Shown here piece after piece: positions 53,370 to 62,965 of a stretch of 64,000 nucleotides of DNA. This DNA is from CAZCTO01 sp964501725. GTDB taxonomy: Bacteria; Bacillota; Clostridia; Saccharofermentanales; Saccharofermentanaceae. The translations under genes were made by a program, and so were the position numbers. The notes below the pieces were generated by a model that worked only from the letters and a program-made list of their open reading frames with translations, was not told the origin of the DNA and did not search any database. The stretch is from the NCBI GenBank assembly GCA_964501725.1, contig CAZCTO010000001.1, positions 162,716 to 226,715 of the forward strand, written 5' to 3'. Every line of letters starts with the position of its first letter. The first letter of the stretch is position 1.

Positions 53370-56300
53370 CAAAAGTGCCCCGGTATGATTGCTTTTTTGA
53401 GGGCTTTCGCCCTGCTTTTCCCGTTCGCTCAATCCCCTTGACGTAGAAATCCAGAAACAGCTCGCAGCCATTTTTTCGGGTCAGTTGCTCGGCATGCTGA
53501 TGGTCATCAATATCTTCCGGAGAGAACGGCGCCGCCGTAAACGAGAAGAATGGCGAGTCTTTCCTGGTTATTCTGATTTTGTTCCCGCCCGGGCTTGAGA
53601 GAATCAGCACTTTTGTGTCACAGTGCGACCCTGTCTCGGACGGACGTGCATACTCATGGAAAAAGTCTTCGCATCGCCCTTCGAAAAAGCCGATTCGCGC
53701 GGATTCTTTGCGGTCCGGGTAGGATTCATGAAAGCCCCGGCCATACCATGACAACCGGTTTACAAACTCCGGTATCATTACCCTGAATCCAAACCGCAGA
53801 AGATCATACCGCGGTGTAAAGGATAGTGTAATTTCCATTCTTCCGGATGGTTCAAGCGTGTACAGAACCAGTATCGGACCTTTCATCGCAAAGCACTTAT
53901 AGTGAACCAGCATCGAGAAATTATTGCCCGTCATTTCATACTGAAATTTCTTGAAACGAATCTGACTTTGGATTGATCGCCAGTCGGTTTCTTTTGAAAA
54001 AACTGTTGCAGCCAGGACGAATGATTGATCTGAGCGATCCATGTTGGTTGCCGCTCTATAAAAACTCGGCTCCAATATTCCGGATAAAAATTCTGCGCCC
54101 CATGCCGAGAATGAGCATAATGCGCCACCATTTCGGGAAAACGCAATTCCGGACCGGATTGAATTGACATACAGCAAAGACGGTTTTGTTGCTACAATAA
54201 TCTTTTCGCTGAGGCCGCTGACCGGTCTGAGTACAGGAAGGAATTCTGAACTTTCTGACAACTCATTGCGCATAAGGCTCCGCTCAGGCAGGCGTATGTC
54301 TTCCAAAAGTACCTGCTGATAAAAGCAAATCTCGTGATCTTTTATGTCAACGCTGATGTCCGTTGTACTGTAAACGCTGATATCCAGAATCAGTTCTTTT
54401 TCCGGCGCGGCTTTGAATGCTTTCAGCAGCGCATCGTCATTGTCATACGTCTTCGGATCCAGATATTCGTCCGTTTTAAACGGAAATTGGATCGCTTTAC
54501 TCCCCGAAGCCGGTATTGAAGGAAGAACTCCTCCTCCGCTGCGAACGGTCTGTCCGCCGAGAAGAAGTTTCCATTTGAGTTGCATTTCGCCGGTTCCTCC
54601 AAGCGGATAGGTGTTGTATATCGTAAGGTGTGAAGGATCATCGGGCGAAGCGATTATTTTCACCGTCTCACATTGGCGACGGACCTCATAGTAAATCGGA
54701 TGTGGTTCCCGAAAAGCACTGACGATTCCCTGCGCTATCGGAACGTTCATTTTCTCGTGGTATTCCTCGAGATCACCCTGATGTATATATCTGAAATTCT
54801 CGTCGTCCTCTTTGCGTCTCGGTCGACCGATTATTGTGTCAAAGAGAGCTCTTCCCGGAGGCAATAGCGAAACCAGGTGTTCGCGATCCAAGCAAATATC
54901 CTGCCATTCCCCGAATAGTATACCGGCGTTGCTCGGGAAAGGTAATACATCCGAAATCGCCCCGCTTACATCTTGCTCGAAGTAAAAAGCGCGGGTATCG
55001 TCATCCGCTTCGTGTTTTCGCTTTGATTCAACAAGTTTTCCTTCATCTCTGTGATCCGGTGCATAGGACCACATCACAATGCACGGGTGACACCCGAGGC
55101 TCTCAATCATGGACTTCATCCCGGACGAGCGGGATTGACAGATCACATATAAACCATGCTGATCGCATAGGTCCAGAAATCTCGGATCCGTAGGAAAATG
55201 AGCAATCAGAACCATGTTCAGGTTTGCTCTTTTCATCAGGAGAACATCCTGTCGCATTCTGTCGAGCGGTACTGATAATCCAAAGACGGGATCAAAATCA
55301 AAATACCGGACACCGTGTAAAGGGATCGGATGACCATTTACCGCGATCATTTTGTTTTCAACCCGAACAGTTCGAAATCCGATGCGCTTTTTTTTGACAC
55401 AAATTGTTCTGTCCTGAAAGTCCAGCAGCTCAATAACCAGGTCATACAGTTGCGGTTTGATATCAGACCACGGCACGACACCTCTTACATGTATTTCCGT
55501 ATCCATCGATAAGGTTGACATAGCCGGAACGACACCCTCAAGTGGCCCGGCAAGACGAAACCGTACTTCGGGAAGGTTATATCTGTCGTATTCTTTGCGG
55601 GCGACTATTATCCTGCATATTACTTTCACCGGCACGGGAATATCTGTATGATTCCGGAGTGCAAATTGAACCCGAAGCTTTGCGTCTTTGCCGTTTTCTT
55701 CCTGATATAAATCATTCACGAAGTCGGATTGCACAGCCCCCCCAAGCGGGGGAATACCATAAGAATCGGTTGAATTTTCGTCGGCCGACTCTTGAGTAAT
55801 CCACGAAGACGAAGTCTTTAGCGATGAAAGTTCAATCAATGATTCCGCAGTTATTTCGGGCATCCGGAAGATTCCGCTGAACCCGAACGTTCCATTATCG
55901 CGACGAATTTTTCCATGACGATCGGCGTCCAGACGATACACCAGAAGGGTAAGAAGATTCCTGCCTGCAGAAATTCGGCCGGACAGCAGAATTTTGCTCG
56001 GAGTATAAACGGCCGCTGATTCTAAGATCCGCTCGCCGTTCAGATATATTTCGAATCGTCCGCGAATACCGCCCAAGTCAAAATAAACTGCACGGTTTAA
56101 GTATTCGGAAGAGATATCAATCCATGCCCGGTACACACCGACATCGTCATCTGTGTCCGAAGACGCAAGATCGGCTAATTTCTTTTTGAAAAAACCTTTC
56201 TTCTTTTCAACCGCAGAGACGGCATCATATTTCAGGTCATCCGGATAACCATATCCGGCCTGCTGCCATACTGACGGAACGCGAATGATTTTCCACAGGG

Positions 56301-56493
56301 AATCATCCAGATTTGCTCCTGCAAAATCAACCGGTACCATGTCGCGATTTTCCGCATGAAAAAAACGCCAAAGGGGAATCTCCATCCGCCATGGCGACGA
56401 TACCAAACCAAATTCGGGCGGAGTCTTATCCGAATAGATCTCATCGAAAAGCGTATATGACCTGAATTGATCCGTACAGCTTATTAGTTTCAT
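53332..56493 (-). CDS. LacZ-like glycoside hydrolase family 2 protein with altered active site
   Basis: Five-domain layout as in large beta-galactosidases: jelly-roll sugar-binding domain (~35-220), Ig-like domains, a TIM-barrel segment (~390-570) and a C-terminal beta-sandwich (RLSWYGRGFHESYPDRK matches LacZ). The catalytic barrel is reduced. HPSVIIWSLGNE of LacZ reads HPCIVMWSYAPD (ending at Asp480), the DEANIETHG segment reads CQSRSSG, and the nucleophile strand (LCEYAHAMGNS in LacZ) is missing before AGILFGEW. No signal peptide is present. The ATG at 56493 has GGAG 6 nt upstream; 1053 aa. It may be a carbohydrate-binding or regulatory pseudoenzyme, or have a different chemistry. Confidence 0.85.
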   Translation of the reverse strand: MKLISCTDQFRSYTLFDEIYSDKTPPEFGLVSSPWRMEIPLWRFFHAENRDMVPVDFAGANLDDSLWKIIRVPSVWQQAGYGYPDDLKYDAVSAVEKKKGFFKKKLADLASSDTDDDVGVYRAWIDISSEYLNRAVYFDLGGIRGRFEIYLNGERILESAAVYTPSKILLSGRISAGRNLLTLLVYRLDADRHGKIRRDNGTFGFSGIFRMPEITAESLIELSSLKTSSSWITQESADENSTDSYGIPPLGGAVQSDFVNDLYQEENGKDAKLRVQFALRNHTDIPVPVKVICRIIVARKEYDRYNLPEVRFRLAGPLEGVVPAMSTLSMDTEIHVRGVVPWSDIKPQLYDLVIELLDFQDRTICVKKKRIGFRTVRVENKMIAVNGHPIPLHGVRYFDFDPVFGLSVPLDRMRQDVLLMKRANLNMVLIAHFPTDPRFLDLCDQHGLYVICQSRSSGMKSMIESLGCHPCIVMWSYAPDHRDEGKLVESKRKHEADDDTRAFYFEQDVSGAISDVLPFPSNAGILFGEWQDICLDREHLVSLLPPGRALFDTIIGRPRRKEDDENFRYIHQGDLEEYHEKMNVPIAQGIVSAFREPHPIYYEVRRQCETVKIIASPDDPSHLTIYNTYPLGGTGEMQLKWKLLLGGQTVRSGGGVLPSIPASGSKAIQFPFKTDEYLDPKTYDNDDALLKAFKAAPEKELILDISVYSTTDISVDIKDHEICFYQQVLLEDIRLPERSLMRNELSESSEFLPVLRPVSGLSEKIIVATKPSLLYVNSIRSGIAFSRNGGALCSFSAWGAEFLSGILEPSFYRAATNMDRSDQSFVLAATVFSKETDWRSIQSQIRFKKFQYEMTGNNFSMLVHYKCFAMKGPILVLYTLEPSGRMEITLSFTPRYDLLRFGFRVMIPEFVNRLSWYGRGFHESYPDRKESARIGFFEGRCEDFFHEYARPSETGSHCDTKVLILSSPGGNKIRITRKDSPFFSFTAAPFSPEDIDDHQHAEQLTRKNGCELFLDFYVKGIERTGKAGRKPSKKQSYRGTFVIEPLGDFGSTV

Positions 56494-56603
56494 GATCATC
56501 TCCGGGAACCATTAATAGAATGTAAGGCTATCCACATTTTAACACCCGATTACTGAATGCATGTATCAGACAGATTGCATTTTTCTTCCAATTCCTAAAA
56601 AAA

Positions 56604-56631
56604 TTACCCCCGGACTTTCATCCGGGGGCAA
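56604..56631 (-). terminator. Intrinsic terminator after hppA
   Basis: Inverted repeat built on CCCCCGGA / TCCGGGGG with a 6-nt loop, extended by A-T pairs, followed by TTTTTTT in the minus direction, 28 nt past the hppA stop. Confidence 0.92.
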
Positions 56632-56659
56632 CTCAATAATTGATGAATCGATGTCTAAA

Positions 56660-58795
56660 TCAGAACAGTGTCTGGATCCATTCTACCAGGTTGAATCTCA
56701 GGAACAGCGTCGCCATCAGGGATGCAACCAGAGAAACAACGGTAACCTGTGTGTTGATCGAAGGTCCTGCGGTATCCTTGAAAGGATCGCCGACGGTATC
56801 GCCGACAACAGCAGCCTTGTGAGCGGGAGATCCTTTTCCGCCATGATTTCCGGATTCAACATACTTCTTTGAATTGTCCCAGAGACCGCCGGCATTGGAC
56901 ATGAACAGCGCAAGCAGCAGTCCGCTGACGATGTTTCCGGCAAGGAATCCGCCGATCGCGACAGGCCCGCCGACAAAGCCAACCAGAAGTGTTGAGAAAA
57001 TCGCAACCAGGCCGGCAGGAATCAGTTCCTTAAGAGCACCGGTTGTGGCAATGTCTATACACTTGTTGTATTCCGGCTCAACGCCTTCTTTACCTTCTTT
57101 GAGGCCGATGATGGTGTTGAACTGTCTGTGAATTTCGGCGACCATGCGCTGTGCGTTTCTGTCAACGCCGAGCATCAGCATGGCAGAGAATACAGCGGGA
57201 ACAGCGGCTCCGACGAGAAGACCGAAGAAAACGACCGGATCCAGAATATCAAAAGTAGTGATCAGGGTTTTACCAAGCTCGGTTGCTGCATCGTTGACTT
57301 CCGTCAGGAATGCGCCGAGGAGGGCAATAATCGTAAGACCGGCAGCGCCGATAGCGAAACCCTTGGTTACAGCCTTAACGGTATTTCCGGCGCTGTCCAG
57401 AGAATCGGTGATATCGAGTGCTTTGTCGCCGAGGTGACCCATTTCGACAAGGCCTCTGGCATTATCTACGATCGGGCCGTAAGCATCATTGGAAATGATC
57501 ATACCGACGATGGAAAGCATTCCAACAGCCGCCATGGAAATTCCGAACATACCGGAGGTAACCGGGTTGCCTTCTACGAGCGGCTCACAAATCTTATAAG
57601 AAGCAAGCGCAGAAACGGCAATTCCGAGCATTGCCGGGAAAACGCTTAAGAATCCGTAGGATACACCGGAAAGGATGGTGAACGCAGGTCCGGATTCAGA
57701 AGCTTTGGCTACGTAGTGAACCGGCGGCTTGCTGTCGTCCGTGAAGTAATCGCTGACGACTCCGATGATGGTACCGACCAAAAGTCCGATGGTCATGGCA
57801 CCCCAGATTCTCCATCCGGTCTCCTCGTTAAAGAACAGCGCGGTGGTTGCGGCGGTAAGACCGGCAAACAGTGCGGTGGTAATATAAGTACTGAGATTGA
57901 GTGCTCTGGTGGGGGAACCCTTCTTGCCCATACGAGCCAGAAGAACACCGACCGCAGAAGATAAAAGTCCGAGAGCGGCATACACGAAAACCATCGTGGT
58001 AAATTTTTCCGGCTCGCTTGTATTAGCACCGAGAGCTATACCCATTACGAGAGCCGCAGCCATGGAAGCAACGTTGGAATCGAAAAGATCGGCGCCCATT
58101 CCGGCAACGTCACCGACGTTGTCGCCGACGTTATCTGCGATAACGGCAGGGTTGCGGGGATCGTCTTCCGGAATTCCGAGTTCAACTTTTCCGACCAGGT
58201 CGGCACTGATATCAGCAGTTTTCGTGAAGATACCGCCGCCTGCCTTGGCAAAAAGAGCGAGGCTGGATGCGCCGAAGCTGAATCCGAGAACCGCTGTCGG
58301 CTCACCGGTAATCGCGTAAACCAGAACAACGCCGGCAAGGCTTGTGCCGACAACAGCCATACCCATAACCGCGCCGCCTCTGAAACCGGCAAGGAAAGAG
58401 GGCTGAATGCCTATGGTTGCCGCTTCGGCAGCCTTCTTGTTGGCAATGGTAGCTACCTTAATTCCGATGACACCGGCAAGAGCGGAAAGCGTGGTTCCGA
58501 AAAGATACGATACCGCCATATAAACGTTATCGATAATCGGTCTCCCGCCTTCCTGCCAGATCGGCTCAGGAAGGAACAGCAGAATCAGTACAGCCGCAAC
58601 ACCGGCAAATCTTACAAGCAGAAGGTACTCGCGCTTCAAAAAGGTATTGGCGCCTTTTTGAATGAGATCTCCGACTTTTGCAATAGTCGGGTTACTTGAT
58701 GGCTGCTTCTTAACCCAGAAAAAGAAGTAAGCAGCGACAAGGAAAGACAGCCCTGCAACTGCTGCTGACATAATAAACGCAACATTAATGGTCAT
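56660..58795 (-). CDS. hppA: Membrane-bound ion-pumping pyrophosphatase
   Basis: Hydrolyses pyrophosphate to pump ions outward, saving energy in anaerobes. About 16 hydrophobic helices. The PPi/Mg site is in DISADLVGKVELGIPEDDP and NVGDNVGDVAGMGADLF. The segment GNTVKAVTKG has Lys at residue 474 and Thr at 477, the pair typical of K+-independent (proton-pumping) enzymes, whereas K+-dependent forms have Ala. The ORF track to GTG 58804 is longer, but ATG 58795 has AAGGGGTG upstream; 711 aa. It has its own promoter and terminator. Confidence 0.95.
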   Translation of the reverse strand: MTINVAFIMSAAVAGLSFLVAAYFFFWVKKQPSSNPTIAKVGDLIQKGANTFLKREYLLLVRFAGVAAVLILLFLPEPIWQEGGRPIIDNVYMAVSYLFGTTLSALAGVIGIKVATIANKKAAEAATIGIQPSFLAGFRGGAVMGMAVVGTSLAGVVLVYAITGEPTAVLGFSFGASSLALFAKAGGGIFTKTADISADLVGKVELGIPEDDPRNPAVIADNVGDNVGDVAGMGADLFDSNVASMAAALVMGIALGANTSEPEKFTTMVFVYAALGLLSSAVGVLLARMGKKGSPTRALNLSTYITTALFAGLTAATTALFFNEETGWRIWGAMTIGLLVGTIIGVVSDYFTDDSKPPVHYVAKASESGPAFTILSGVSYGFLSVFPAMLGIAVSALASYKICEPLVEGNPVTSGMFGISMAAVGMLSIVGMIISNDAYGPIVDNARGLVEMGHLGDKALDITDSLDSAGNTVKAVTKGFAIGAAGLTIIALLGAFLTEVNDAATELGKTLITTFDILDPVVFFGLLVGAAVPAVFSAMLMLGVDRNAQRMVAEIHRQFNTIIGLKEGKEGVEPEYNKCIDIATTGALKELIPAGLVAIFSTLLVGFVGGPVAIGGFLAGNIVSGLLLALFMSNAGGLWDNSKKYVESGNHGGKGSPAHKAAVVGDTVGDPFKDTAGPSINTQVTVVSLVASLMATLFLRFNLVEWIQTLF

Positions 58796-58892
58796 GGATA
58801 ACACCCCTTTTCAATATATTTCAGAAAGATGCGGAACACTTTACAGGTATTTCCGGTAAGGAATTCTGCCCTTTTCTGAGCATCTACAGTTA

Positions 58893-58920
58893 AAGATACC
58901 ACAAGTTTTTTCGAATTCAA
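58893..58920 (-). promoter_or_regulatory. Candidate promoter of hppA
   Basis: TTGAAT, 16-nt spacer, TATCTT on the minus strand, about 100 nt upstream of the hppA start. Confidence 0.45.
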
Positions 58921-58954
58921 CGGGAATTGTCTTCTTCTATATATAAAATATACG

Positions 58955-58987
58955 CGGCATTTTGTGCATATATCACAAAAGATGCCG
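58955..58987. repeat. Inverted repeat upstream of hppA
   Basis: Imperfect 12-bp inverted repeat (CGGCATTTTGTG / CACAAAAGATGCCG with one bulged base, 7-nt AT-rich centre) just upstream of the candidate hppA promoter. It has no U-tract and could be an operator. The 369-nt gap from 58796 to 59173 otherwise contains only the hppA promoter and the terminator of the next unit. Confidence 0.55.
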
Positions 58988-59055
58988 TATGAGCAATTTT
59001 TATGAATGTTTTGATACTCAAAATATTTATTTTTAACATTTTCGGGCAAAAAAAA

Positions 59056-59084
59056 TGAACGGACGCGTGGGGCACGTCCGTTCA
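59056..59084 (-). terminator. Intrinsic terminator after the fibronectin-like lipoprotein
   Basis: 10-bp inverted repeat TGAACGGACG / CGTCCGTTCA with a 9-nt loop, followed by TTTTTTTTGCC in the minus direction. Confidence 0.9.
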
Positions 59085-59173
59085 ATAGAGGGTACGCTTG
59101 CAGATCTTTATCCTGTTTGTTCTCCTGAAACAGTCATCCGTTCTGCAATGCCATCCTTGGATGGTGAATTACT

Positions 59174-60205
59174 CTATGGTTCTACTGCATCAGGGATAAC
59201 GATCGTCTGAACATTACTGTGGGCATAGTAGGTTATATCGCATTCGCTGTATACCGTGGTAATTACGATATACCAGGTTCCGGGTTCAAGACCAAAATTC
59301 TTGGTTACACCAGTTACATTGGGATCGCTGATAGCTTGCAGATGACCGTTTTCAGGATAAGTCGGTGTACTATCCGTCTTGGATGCAACTATTTTATAAT
59401 AGGAGAATCCGGTGGTATCCGAAGACTTTGACCAGTTGAAGGACACATTATCCACTCCGACGACCGGTGCTGCCAGTGTCGATTCGGGATGTGTTCCTTC
59501 GGGTTCAGTCGAAACCGGTTCTCCGGGCATTGTTACTCTTTTTGCATTGCCGGCGATTTTCTGCCATTCGTCTCCATACACAGCAGTAACGCTAAAGTAG
59601 TATTGCGTTCCGCCGGAGAAGTTACAGATGTCGCCGCCGTTATATCCGTCGCCGTTATCGATCGTGCAGGAAGTAACATTGGCATCAGTAATCCATGAAT
59701 AGTATCCGTTTTCACTGTACTTAGGTGTGGAATCACCAATGGACGCAACCACTTTGTATCCGACCAGATCAGGATTCGTAATTTTATTCCAGGACACCGT
59801 GACCGAATTGGCTCCGGCAACCGCATTCACAACCGGCGCAACACGGGTTGAAGGATCGACTGTTGTCGCGGTCGGCTTCTTGGTAGTTGCCTTGGTGGTT
59901 TCCTTAGCGGTTTCCTTGGTTGTCTCTGTAGCGGCAGGTTCTGTGGCGGCTTGTGTTTCAGTTGGTTCCGTAGCCTCAGTCTCTGTTGGTGCAGCCGACG
60001 CCGTGGGCTCTGTCTCTGTAGGCTTTGCGGTTGTCTCACTCGTCTCTCCGATTTCATCGATAATGGACTCTGCATCTGAGACGTTGCACTGAAGCTGCAG
60101 AAGTGCTTGCTCGTCCAGCTCATATTTCTTCTGGCAAGCCGGCACTACAAGAGCAATCAGCATTAATGAGGTCAGAAGCAGAAACAGTGTACTCTTTCTT
60201 TTCAT
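59174..60205 (-). CDS. Lipoprotein with Thr-rich linker and two fibronectin type III-like domains
   Basis: Surface-anchored protein without a known enzyme domain. Signal peptide with lipobox VPAC (Cys24), a ~90-residue Thr/Glu/Ala/Pro-rich linker (TETEP and TKETTKATTKK repeats), then two FN3-like domains (about 125-225 and 240-340) with the repeated strands VTVSWNKI, GYKVVAS, DSTPKYSENG and VSFNWSKS, YYKIVAS, DSTPTYPENG. The shorter start ATG 60205 has GAGG 8 nt upstream; 343 aa. Its own strong promoter and terminator make it monocistronic. A role in binding or cell-surface attachment is inferred only. Confidence 0.85.
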   Translation of the reverse strand: MKRKSTLFLLLTSLMLIALVVPACQKKYELDEQALLQLQCNVSDAESIIDEIGETSETTAKPTETEPTASAAPTETEATEPTETQAATEPAATETTKETAKETTKATTKKPTATTVDPSTRVAPVVNAVAGANSVTVSWNKITNPDLVGYKVVASIGDSTPKYSENGYYSWITDANVTSCTIDNGDGYNGGDICNFSGGTQYYFSVTAVYGDEWQKIAGNAKRVTMPGEPVSTEPEGTHPESTLAAPVVGVDNVSFNWSKSSDTTGFSYYKIVASKTDSTPTYPENGHLQAISDPNVTGVTKNFGLEPGTWYIVITTVYSECDITYYAHSNVQTIVIPDAVEP

Positions 60206-60319
60206 AATCGGTTCCTCTCTTTCTTTGGGCACTTACGGGGGTACGCAAGTCTTTCCGGTTTCATTTCCAACGTTTTTGATAAACTGTGGAATATGCACCT
60301 TTGCCGTTCATTTGTCCTC

Positions 60320-60348
60320 ATTATAGCAGGGCGTTTTCACAATTGCAA
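60320..60348 (-). promoter_or_regulatory. Strong promoter of the fibronectin-like lipoprotein
   Basis: TTGCAA, 17-nt spacer, TATAAT on the minus strand. The leader of ~105 nt has a small hairpin near the ribosome binding site but no riboswitch class that I recognise. Confidence 0.75.
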
Positions 60349-60393
60349 TAGTTTGGACATAGTTTGTTTACAAATTGTATCAATTTGGACACA
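60340..60393. repeat. Two 22-bp direct repeats overlapping the lipoprotein promoter
   Basis: CAATTGCAATAGTTTGGACA (60340) and AAATTGTATCAATTTGGACA (60372) match at about 16 of 22 positions and start 32 bp apart, three helical turns. The first covers the -35 box. The spacing suggests two sites for one regulator. Confidence 0.45.
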
Positions 60394-60477
60394 TCTTCCG
60401 GTCAAATGTACATAAATCGAGCATTTGTGGCACCTGAAAACTGTAATAGTGATCGATTATCACCCGGTCCTTTATAT

Positions 60478-62916
60478 TTATAACTTATTCTTCTTCAGTG
60501 CCCGATTCGCGCGGATCATCTTTCTTGCACCTCTGATCGGTTTTCCGTTGATCATGATCAGCATGCCCTCCATCAGTTCCCTTGATACTAATCCGCCCGA
60601 AGAACTGATTAGTCCCCGGATCGGATAATCGTTCATCATCGCTGCCATCATTCGAATCTGATCTTTACGGGGCTCGATTTTATATTGCTTCTGCATTTCT
60701 TTTCGGACAAAAGCATTAAATCGTCTTCCGACAAACGAATCCATTAAATCAGACGGCGTCGAGTTAAGTGTATGATTTCCCTTACGCGGTGTTTCATGGA
60801 GACGGAGCGCGGATCCGTAAACGGCCTCAAATTCATGGCGGGATATATTTATAGATTCACTTCCCGGGAAATAATATACCGGTGCGGCTTCTCTGTAATC
60901 CGGGATCGCCGGTGCACCCGGTTTTGCGTTGACTTTAACCGTTACAGTCTGCCGGATATCCCTTGAGGAGGATCCGATCCGGATTTGATACTCTCCGCTC
61001 TCCACCTGCCAATCCGACGCGTTGACGTTATAAAAAGCAAACGAACGGCGGTTTAACGTTAATGTGACTTTCCGGGTCTCCCCCTTGCCGATAAAAACTT
61101 TCGCAAACGCCTTAAGCTCCTGCTCCGGCCTGAAAATGGCCGACTTCGGTGCGGTTACATAAAGCTCCACCACCTCTTTACCGTCATAACCGCCGGTATT
61201 TTTCACATCGAGCGTGACGGTAAGGGTCACGTCCTCGGAAATTTCGGTTTCGGAAAGCGTCGGTTTACCGTATTCAAACTGCGTATACGATAGTCCGTGA
61301 CCGAACGGGAAAAGCACTTTCGCCTTTGCGGCATCGTAATACCGGTATCCGACATAAATGCTTTCGCGATATTCAGCGTTGCGTTTTTCGCCGTAATAAC
61401 CGTAGCACGGCGTGTCTTCCAGACGAACCGGAAACGTTTCCGCCAGCTTACCGCTGGGAACGGTATTACCGTAAAGGAGATCCGGAATAACGCCTGCTCC
61501 CTCCTGACCCGGAAGGTATGCCAAAAGTACCGCACGGACCTTATCGATCCACGGCATTTCAACAGGAGACCCGGTGTAGAGAACGACGGTAACATTCGGA
61601 TTCACGGCGGAAACCGCGTCAATCAGCCGGTTGTGGCTATCGGGCAGATCCATGTGTGTCCGGTCAAAACCTTCCGATTCATATTCGTCCGGAAGTCCCG
61701 CAAAAATCACGACCGCATCTTTACATTTGGCTAATTCTGCCGCTGCGGCGATTTTCCCGGTATCCGGCTCTCCTCCCTCAAGACTATATCCTTCCGCGTA
61801 TTCGAAATCAGCAGACGCGGAAACGAAGCCGTCATATGCATTTGCGACATTTTCCGTATTGATAAAAGAACTGCCGCTTCCCTGAAAGCGTGTCTGCCGG
61901 GCAAAAGCCCCGATCACGGCGATTTTCGAGGCCTTTGCAAGCGGTAAGAGCCCCTGGTTCTTCAGGAGCACCGCGGATTCGAGAAAAGCAACCTTTGCGA
62001 CTTCACGGCTCTTTTCATAAGGACTCACCTCGGGCCGGGTACGGGAGCCGGCTTTTTGAACCATTTCAATGATCCTTCTTGCGGCCGTATTCAGGACCTC
62101 TTCGGATAAGGCGCCGCTTTTTACGGCATCGATAATAAGCTTATCGTTTTCTCCGGCAGGACCGGGCATCTCCAGTTCCAGGCCTGCGGCAAGAGCCTTC
62201 ACACGCTCGTTCATCGCCGCCCAGTCGGTCATCACCAGACCGTTAAAGCCCCACTCATCGCGCAGAATATCCGTAAGCAACCGCTTATTCTCACATGAAT
62301 ACACGCCGTTAATCATGTTATATGAACACATTAATGTCCATGGCGAAGATTTTTTAACCGCTGCCTCAAATCCGGCAAGATAAATTTCCCGCAGTGCCCG
62401 CTCGTCGATGATCGCATCGCAGATCAGTCTTCCCTCTTCCTGATTATTCGCGGCAAAATGTTTAAGGGACGTCCCGACATTTTTGCTTTGAATGCCCCGG
62501 ATTAAAGCGGCTGCCATCTCGCCCGCCAAAAACGGGTCTTCCGAAATATACTCAAAATTTCTTCCGCACAGCGGCGACCTCTTGATGTTCGCAGCCGGCC
62601 CCAGAACAACGGATACATCCTGATCCCTGGCCTCCTCGCCGATCGCTTCCCCGATCCGGGCAATCAGATCCACGTCGAACGAACTCGATGATGTACATGC
62701 CGGTGGAAAACAGGTTGCCTTTCGACTCTCGCCGAGTCCCTTTTTGCCGATCTCGCTCTCCTGTTTACGCAAGCCGTGAGGACCGTCGGTCATCATAATA
62801 CTTGGAATGCCGGCGGAATCAACCGGTTTGGTTCTCCAGAAATCCAGACCTGAGCACAGAGATGCTTTCTGCTCAATGGTCAATTTATTGAGAAGATTGT
62901 CGATTTCTTTTTCCAT
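60478..62916 (-). CDS. Glycoside hydrolase family 3 beta-glucosidase-like enzyme
   Basis: Hydrolyses beta-linked glycosides, probably oligosaccharides taken up by the cell. The N-terminal TIM barrel has MTDGPHGLR, GRNFEYISEDPFL, KHFAANNQE and the nucleophile Asp in GLVMTDWAAM. The alpha/beta sandwich has AKIAVIGAFARQTRFQGSGSS, and a C-terminal FN3-like domain follows (~600-670, VTLDVKNTGGYDGKEVVELY). No signal peptide is seen, so it is probably cytosolic. The ATG at 62916 has GGAG 8 nt upstream; 812 aa. A ~130-residue C-terminal tail extends beyond the FN3 domain. Confidence 0.94.
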   Translation of the reverse strand: MEKEIDNLLNKLTIEQKASLCSGLDFWRTKPVDSAGIPSIMMTDGPHGLRKQESEIGKKGLGESRKATCFPPACTSSSSFDVDLIARIGEAIGEEARDQDVSVVLGPAANIKRSPLCGRNFEYISEDPFLAGEMAAALIRGIQSKNVGTSLKHFAANNQEEGRLICDAIIDERALREIYLAGFEAAVKKSSPWTLMCSYNMINGVYSCENKRLLTDILRDEWGFNGLVMTDWAAMNERVKALAAGLELEMPGPAGENDKLIIDAVKSGALSEEVLNTAARRIIEMVQKAGSRTRPEVSPYEKSREVAKVAFLESAVLLKNQGLLPLAKASKIAVIGAFARQTRFQGSGSSFINTENVANAYDGFVSASADFEYAEGYSLEGGEPDTGKIAAAAELAKCKDAVVIFAGLPDEYESEGFDRTHMDLPDSHNRLIDAVSAVNPNVTVVLYTGSPVEMPWIDKVRAVLLAYLPGQEGAGVIPDLLYGNTVPSGKLAETFPVRLEDTPCYGYYGEKRNAEYRESIYVGYRYYDAAKAKVLFPFGHGLSYTQFEYGKPTLSETEISEDVTLTVTLDVKNTGGYDGKEVVELYVTAPKSAIFRPEQELKAFAKVFIGKGETRKVTLTLNRRSFAFYNVNASDWQVESGEYQIRIGSSSRDIRQTVTVKVNAKPGAPAIPDYREAAPVYYFPGSESINISRHEFEAVYGSALRLHETPRKGNHTLNSTPSDLMDSFVGRRFNAFVRKEMQKQYKIEPRKDQIRMMAAMMNDYPIRGLISSSGGLVSRELMEGMLIMINGKPIRGARKMIRANRALKKNKL

Positions 62917-62965
62917 AAAAAGATCTCCCATAACGCATTGCGAGAATCTGAGTTCAATTAGGATA

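Noticed and set aside
60206..60319. Possible c-di-GMP riboswitch before the fibronectin-like lipoprotein
   Set aside because: The leader lacks the conserved GEMM bases; only a small hairpin is visible.
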